Source: Strigamia acuminata (taxonomy: Eukaryota > Arthropoda > Chilopoda > Geophilomorpha > Linotaeniidae). Taken from it: a DNA stretch of 64,000 bases. The stretch's first letter is position 1; each line of letters opens with the position of its first letter. The DNA is taken from contig OX442317.1 of assembly GCA_949358305.1 (NCBI GenBank), positions 4,840,186 to 4,904,185 of the forward strand, read 5' to 3'. A model generated the notes under the pieces. The model saw only the letters and a program-made list of their open reading frames with translations, had not been told where the DNA came from and did no database searches. Both the position numbers and the translations under genes were made by a program. This document shows positions 57,759 to 64,000 of the stretch, piece by piece.

Positions 57759-59921
57759 TATCAATCTATTTCGAGCGTTGTGTGTTGAAACTTATCAACT
57801 GCAACTCTCCCCTCCCCCCTTCGGACTTTGCTAACTCCCCTTGGGGGGTGTCGATGAAGCTTCTCCAACACCTGATGCATTAACGAGTTCATCGGAGCAG
57901 ATCAAACGCAGTCCGCCTTTCTCCCTCCCACCCACACGCGTCTCCCCGCGGCGCGGGGGCGTCGATTTCCAATGAGACGCCTATCGGGTGCGTGGCAGCT
58001 GCGCTCGCGCATGCGCCGCTTTCAATCCCTGTAGGCCTCTCAATTGAAAGAATTGTCGAATTAACACGACGAACCAACTCCCAAGTGTCATTGTTGCCAA
58101 CGCCTAACATTGTGCCAGATGTGATTGTTTGAAAAGCAGCCGGAACAGGAAAAAGTGCATTGTTGAGAAAGTTTGTCGAGAAGTGTAAGAAAATCGATAA
58201 TACAAACACTTAAAAACAATCAGAAAATTGTGTATTTTCCGCTTAAATCTGAAGACCGGCGGCGGCCGGGTTCTCGAGCGGACGACGGTCGACTCGCTGC
58301 GGCCTGCACGCACTCAAAACTCCCGTGGAAAAAGCCGAAATGCTCGATTTCCAGCCATCGGTTTAACTTGAATCACGTTGGGACTGTTCAGTTGTAATAG
58401 TGTTAATCGCTGTAATTGCTATTTAGACGTGGAATTTTTAATAGAGGAGGCCACACACACACACCGCACCAGCAATTGATTTTTCCAACCAAAAGTAGCA
58501 ACAATTAGTCGCGATTTAGCACGGTGCATTGAACCAACAATGCCACGCTGTTTTCGCGTTTTAATCAATACCGCCCAACTAATTTAGTGATGGCACCAAG
58601 TCACAGCAGCTGCCTTACATCTTCCACTTTGCTGGTTTCGCGGGACGTGGAAAAGCAAGGAACGCACGAGGGGAATGGCAACGGGGAGGGAGGGGGAAGG
58701 GGAGCTCCACCTATATATATATATACACCAGCGAACGCCCGCCCGCGTCCCTTCTTGGCTCGAATTAATAATATGCGCGTTCAAGCTGGTGCCGACAAAA
58801 TAGAAAATTAAATTTTCCAAAATCCGCATTCCCACTCTACACACCCGATGATTCCATTTGCATAACATCGATGGAATATCAATTTTTCAACAATGCGCGC
58901 ACCCAGCGTCTCTTCTTTACCCCTTTTGCCTCTGTTGCTTGCTAATGAAATGGTTTTGGCGCTTTTTTTTTCTTTTTTGTCGTCGCCACACCCACTTTTT
59001 ACCACTCGGACAATGCGTCGGTGTGTAGTGTTCCCTCACTCTTTTATGCGTTCGCTCAGCGTTTACCCCCTTATTAGTGTCTCGGCAGGAGATTCATCTC
59101 GATATCCTTGAAGCTCGAAGGGGGTCGCTCCTCTCGTTCTGATGGCTGTGGGGGTTGTGGGATAGGATCGCCAAAGGGGTCCGACGAGTCTTAATCCTAA
59201 TTGGCTGCCATTTTTGTGTGACCACCGGAAATGGACAATGGGGGTTGTTGTCGGGTGTGTTTCCCAAGGAAATGTCACGTGGGAATGCGCGATTTTGGTC
59301 CGAGTTTGGTGCGGAAATCAAAGGGTTTGGATGCTTCGTTTATTATTCATCGTTCGAGCGATTGATTTCTGCTCCGGGAGGAAAAGATGGAGAGCGAGGA
59401 GAGAGAAAAACACGGATCGTCGTATGCATTGTTGATGAAGCGATGGGTGTTGTTGACTCGAAAACCGAGTGAAGTTGCGCAAAGAAATTTCATTGTTTGC
59501 ATTTAGACTTTTTTTTTTAAAAAAAAAAAAAAAAAAAAAAATATTTATTGGTATTGTTGCAAAATATTTTTTTTTTTTTTTTTATTGTTGAAAAATTAAT
59601 TTTTTGATGGGAAGAGGCGTGATTGAGTTGTCGTATTGTTGTGTTGCGTGACCCCTGCGCGCGCGCAGCTCAAGGACTCGCTTTGGCGGCGTATTGTTTG
59701 AGGGGAGATCGCGTCTCAGACGCATTGTTGGACGTGGAACAATGAGCCTCTCCCCTCGAGCAAGTCGGAAACGCGGTTTCGATGGAGGGTCGACGGTGCG
59801 TTGTTTGATTGTCGGAGTGTGACTGTTGAAGAACCGTTGAAACAATTAATAATTATTTGCGTTTTTGTGTTTTTCGTTTGTTTTCCACTTGCACATTGTT
59901 GATTATGTTGTTTCGTTGCAG
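57191..59921. other. Upstream region of the Pax6/toy gene
   Basis: Contains a T-run of about 31 at 57727, a CpG-rich stretch 57900-58030 with an NRF1-like CGCGCATGCGCC (58006-58017), a TATATATATATATACA run near 58712 and homopolymer tracts near 59515-59585. 5' UTR exons and enhancers of toy are likely here, but no splice unit could be fixed. Confidence 0.4.
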
Positions 59922-59953
59922 GCGGGAGTGTGATTGGAGCTGCTGTTTCCACC

Positions 59954-59970
59954 ACGCCCTCTAGTGCTCC
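59954..59970 (-). promoter_or_regulatory. CTCF-like motif in the toy leader exon
   Basis: On the minus strand GGAGCACTAGAGGGCGTGG, close to the CTCF core. It falls inside the exon that carries the toy start codon. Confidence 0.35.
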
Positions 59971-60040
59971 TCGCAGGGGTGTGGGGGTGGAGGTGGCGTT
60001 TGGCTGGGACGCTGGGCGGGGAAGTTGCCTCTTGCGAGAT

Positions 60041-61816
60041 ATGCCCCACAAAGGTAAGCAAAACGTGCGATGTTGACGCGTACAAATGTCCTTTATTTTT
60101 TTTTATTTTTTTATTTATTCCGTATTTGTTATTTCGTAAGAATTTGTTTGTAGCGCACCAATGTTTCGGCATTTTAATTGCTTAAACCGTTTATTGTTGT
60201 CGCTATTTGTCTATTGTTGCAACTATAAAACGAAAAAGGGAAACACGAGGCGATAACTTGCGTTGATATCGCAGATTTGTCACGATTTATTGTTGGAAAG
60301 TGACGTAAATTGGACTTTTAGGACAATTAGGATGATTGTTTCGCAAATTGCAAACACACTGCGCGTGTTTACGAGCCATTTTGTAACAATGGTCGGCATA
60401 GAACGAGTGAGTCGGCTGGGATCGATCTTCGCCCGTTGTGATCGATACGGATCAAGCGGAGCGGAAAATTCTTGATGCCAATTACTTAAACAACAATTGA
60501 AAGTAACGCCAGCCAAAACCCAAAATGGCGGATCATTTGCATATAATGAAGTTATGAGAGGGGGGATCACGGAACCGCAACAATTCCCAACCCTCGGGAG
60601 ATTCTGGGCGGTGGTAATTGAAATCAATCCGGCGATGACGTCACTCACACCCTCACTTCCGGCGAGGAGGTTTTTTGTCAAAGGGATCCGACATTGTTGC
60701 ATAATTAATTAACGATGCAAAAGTGCGTAGTGTGGGAAAATCACTTTTTCATTTGTCGGTTCCGCGCGAGCGTGACAGGAGACGAAGGGACCACCAACAA
60801 TGCGATGAAGAGACGCACCTGCCCGTCAATTGGAATGACACGTGACAAAATGGTCGAGTATTCAAAGAACGCCGACCCCTTTAATTGGAACCAAATTTTT
60901 TTTATTTATTTTTTTTTTCAAAGTCGTTTTGATGAGAATTTTTGTTCGATCGATCATTTGTCATTTCGCAGTGTTGAAAAATAAAAATAACAATGAGGTA
61001 AACAAGTTTTTTCTCGCTGCGTGTGTGTGTGTGTGTGCATTGTTGATGTCCTATTTTGTGCAAATTTTAAAGGTCAAGTATTTATTTTAATTTTTATGTC
61101 ATTTTTTTGTTTCAGAGAATTGTTTGCGATTGGTTATTGCAATTGCAGTTGATTAAATGAAGAAAATTGATAAAAACAAAATTGAATTAAATATTTCTTC
61201 TTTTAATTGAAATTTCAATTGCAAAGCCTTTGAATTTGTTGTATAGGGGAAGAGTTTGATGTCAATTTTTTGTTGGGAGATTTTAATTGATTCATTTTGA
61301 TGTTTGACGACTAGGTCTACTCAAACATGACGTTCATCAACGATAAATATTTTTCAGGTACAAACAAAGCGCACAGCTGTGCAAATGCAATGCATTTTCT
61401 AAACAAAAATGCCTTTTCACAAATCGCAATTCCACAAAACACCGAGATGATATTCTGTCTTTTTCCTAGGCCACAGTGGCATCAACCAACTCGGCGGAGT
61501 GTACGTGAACGGGCGGCCATTGCCGGACTCCACGAGGCAGAAAATCGTGGAGTTGGCGCACAGCGGTGCACGCCCATGCGATATTTCCAGGATCCTTCAA
61601 GTGTCGAATGGCTGTGTATCCAAGATTCTCGGCCGATACTACGAAACTGGAAGCATCAAACCCCGTGCTATCGGCGGCAGCAAACCACGAGTGGCCACAC
61701 CGAGCGTAGTGGGCAAGATCGCCGAATACAAGAGGGAATGTCCGTCCATCTTCGCATGGGAAATACGAGACCGGCTCTTGTCGGATGGCGTGTGCACCAA
61801 CGACAACATCCCCAGT
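60041..61816 (+). CDS. toy: Pax6-family paired-box transcription factor, toy type (5' part)
   Basis: Two coding exons are visible: 60041-60053 (exon begins about 59922 after TTTCGTTGCAG) and 61470-61816. Together they give exactly 120 codons, [14 protein letters not shown] to NIPS, ending in phase 0 before GTAAGT. The encoded paired domain holds the PAI part and the start of RED, with the Pax6-specific residues Ile, Gln and Asn in [22 protein letters not shown] and [10 protein letters not shown] match twin of eyeless rather than eyeless, which has VFVGGRP and SIRPRAIGG. The protein binds DNA and directs eye and head development. MPHKGHSG is a common Pax6 start; the frame is also open upstream through the whole exon, so an N-terminal extension is possible. 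The rest of the paired domain, the homeodomain and the tail lie beyond the window. Confidence 0.96.
60054..61469 (+). other. First coding intron of toy
   Basis: GTAAGC to TTTTCCTAG, 1416 bp, AT-rich. It has a GT microsatellite at about 61020-61038. A 140-codon minus-strand frame at 60280-60702 has no known motif. Confidence 0.7.
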
Positions 61817-64000
61817 GTAAGTTTGTTTACTCGTGCGTTTTACAACTTTGTTGGCCTCTGTTATTGATGTCGGCGTTGTGGTGTCCATTTCACCTTCTGC
61901 GAATTAATTATTGTTTTGTTATCACTTTATATATCTTCATTTTTTTTCTAGTTGCTGGGTGTGTATATAGATATGTTACGAGGCCGACAAATTGGTTTTT
62001 GCAGTTTGGGGGGGGGGGGCGAAAAGGGAGGAGGAACATGTGCCTTGAGGAATGTGAGGATTGTTGGCAGTTGTGAAATTCGATTGTGTTCATAAATAGT
62101 GCGGAGGAGACACTTGGGTCGCCGGATCTTCCCCCTTCCTCTGCCCCCGAGCCGGGATCGATATTTTTCTAAGTTCATTGTTTGTTACTTTTGTTAGAAT
62201 TGGATCATATATACAATGGAGGAAGAGGCGAGGAAGGGAGAAAACGGGAGGGAAACAAATTATGTACACAGTCAGGCTCGAGTTAGGTGATTTATACAAT
62301 TACACAAATGTGTCGTGTAACGTTCATACATTTGTTCAACTTGTTAGACCAAATTGAATTACATCTGCCATTTGATCACGTATTAGCATGTATTCAAGAA
62401 TTGACACAACGTATGAGGATTAGCACGAGATTGTTTTGTAAAATCTCATTTTTCACAATAATTTGACAAATAATAGTGTTAATATATAATTGCAATGTAT
62501 TTTCTCGTGTTGTGTTGATTCTTTATTGAATGACGGAGAGATATTCGGATATTCATACAAAAAAAATGAAGGAAACACAAACTTTTGTTAAGTTTAGTTG
62601 AAAGGGAAAAGCCGCTCGTTATTTCTGACTGTTTTGGATTTTTCTATACTCGCATTGATTTTGATATCATCGTTGTACGCAGACTGGAAGGAAGCTGCGT
62701 TCTGGAAAGCAAAATTCCCTCATTTTTTTTCTTTTCCCATTTTTTTTAAACAGCAAGAAACAATAATTGAAAACGTGAAAACACGAAAAGCAGGAAACGA
62801 TTCATTATTCACGAATAAAATTGCAGCGAGTTAATTAAACGGGTGCGGCAATTAGCCGATGTTGTCAAACAAAAGTTGCGTGAATTGATATAATGACGTC
62901 ATTGTAGTGGCAGTTTAGTGACTTGTTAAGTGTCGGTGTGCAAAGCCTGCATATTTCATGAAAATCAACATTACCGATACGCATCAAACCACTTTTGATT
63001 GTTATCCAACATGTTCGCTGGCCGTGGCCATTGTTACATTAGCCTGGCATGTGCTGTTTGCCGTGCAGCTTTTGAAGAGCGACTAGCGACGTCCCCTCGT
63101 TAATCCAGCGGAGGTTGGCTTAATACCCGCCATGATAGGGCCTATGATAAGCCCTGGCAGATGGAGCTGTTCTAAGTACGCATGTGCAGTGGGTGCTCAA
63201 GTGCAAAGTGGTTCTCGCAAGAGGGTAAAGGGGGGAGTTGGGGGGTGGGAAGTGAGTGAGTGAGTGGGTTGGCGTCTTTGATATTGGCCATTTTCTTTTC
63301 CGCGCTTCATTTGCATTTTGATTGCTTCTTTACTTGACTCAACAATGAGCAGGGTAGGTTTGAAGCAACCACCTGTTGTCAAAATTGCGCATTATTGCAG
63401 CGAAATTAAGCCTTTTCAGCTGTGGTTTGTCGCTCCATTATTATCTGGTGGTGTCATGTGTGGAAAGAAAAAAGTTTGTGCATTGTTGGGAGTAAAGAGG
63501 TGTGTGAATGAGTGTTTGTGGGAAAATTTAAATTTAAAAAAAAAAATAAATAAAAAATAAAAAAAATGAAAAAAAAAATTCTATGATAAATTGGGAACGG
63601 CAAAAATCCATAATTAATTATGGAGATATTTAATAAAATGCTGATTTTATTTTAACAGCCCCTTACCACCTACTGAGGCACTGGTCGACCCGTCTCATTA
63701 GCATGATCAAATATCTGATACATGATGGCTGTGCGGGCGTTAGAAGAAAGAATAATTGAAACTTTCATACATTAAAGCTTCAAAATTTGGCTTAATTATA
63801 TGTTATTTGGAGGGTGGATTTGATTTAGATTTGAATAATTAAAATTTGCACTTGAATTTATTAGAAAAAAAATCAAAGGGGAACGGTATATTAACCTTAC
63901 AACAACCGTCCGATTGTTCGTATTTCCATTTACGAACGGTAAAATAAAAATAACAATTTTAGTTTAAGTGTATTTTAAGTTTTAACATGGGTTTAGACAG
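61817..64000 (+). other. Next toy intron, runs off the window
   Basis: Starts GTAAGTTTGT after the paired-box exon. No further paired or homeobox exon was found before the end. It contains a G11 run at about 62006 and otherwise no recognised element. Confidence 0.65.

Noticed and set aside
60280-60702. 140-codon minus-strand frame in the toy intron
   Set aside because: No motif, no splice or promoter support; considered chance.
61327-62076. 249-codon frame over the paired-box exon
   Set aside because: It is out of frame with the conserved paired domain, which is read in the frame of 61470-61816.
1-64000. tRNA or rRNA genes
   Set aside because: I looked for TTCGA-type B-box stems and conserved rRNA words and found none that fold convincingly; a covariance-model scan would be decisive.

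Overview
The window is nuclear DNA of an arthropod. The evidence is an A-type allatostatin precursor with ten FGL/FGI-amide repeats, a Pax6 paired box of the twin-of-eyeless (toy) type, GT-AG introns that are mostly 55-90 bp, AT-rich intergenic DNA and many short inverted-repeat DNA transposons. I cannot place it to species or order. All gene models below come from splice motifs, reading phase and comparison among the paralogues inside the window; no transcript data were available.

Region 1-22.5 kb is a minus-strand tandem array of dynamin-family genes. In transcription order these are gene D (22445-17523, 823 aa, complete), gene C (15374-12264, 604 aa, open but with a ruined GTPase site and no PH domain), gene B (11986-7136, 813 aa, complete), a truncated and frameshifted copy of C (4815-3905), and gene A (3645 to beyond the left edge). 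B and D have the dynamin order G domain, stalk, PH, GED, and both lack the C-terminal proline-rich domain. A plus the C fragment is a second copy of the B-C block, with matching DNA extending into the flank of D. Differences between the copies give empty sites for several transposon insertions.

Region 24.5-28.5 kb holds one plus-strand gene for a secreted 743-aa protein: C-type lectin domain, two sushi/CCP modules, two Ig domains, and a trypsin-fold domain that lacks the catalytic histidine. Its 1.7-kb second intron contains a PIF/Harbinger-like MITE and a 30-bp minisatellite.

Region 34.5-39.1 kb is the allatostatin-A gene on the minus strand. The peptide-coding exon is at 34.5-35.4 kb. A likely TATA plus CRE promoter with a non-coding first exon lies 3.6 kb upstream.

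Region 39-60 kb is mostly intergenic. It contains four minisatellite tracts, a hAT element with a perfect 8-bp target duplication, a piggyBac-like element with other elements inside it, and GC-rich promoter-like islands near 53.7 kb and 58 kb. CTCF-like motifs (CTAGATGGCG type) are scattered between the genes.

Region 60.0-61.8 kb carries the start codon exon and the paired-box exon of the Pax6/toy gene on the plus strand; the rest lies beyond the right edge.

The most unusual items are the open but GTPase-dead, PH-less dynamin C, the lectin-sushi-Ig-protease-homologue protein, and a family of hairpin transposons whose arms are nearly perfect within a copy but differ between copies.
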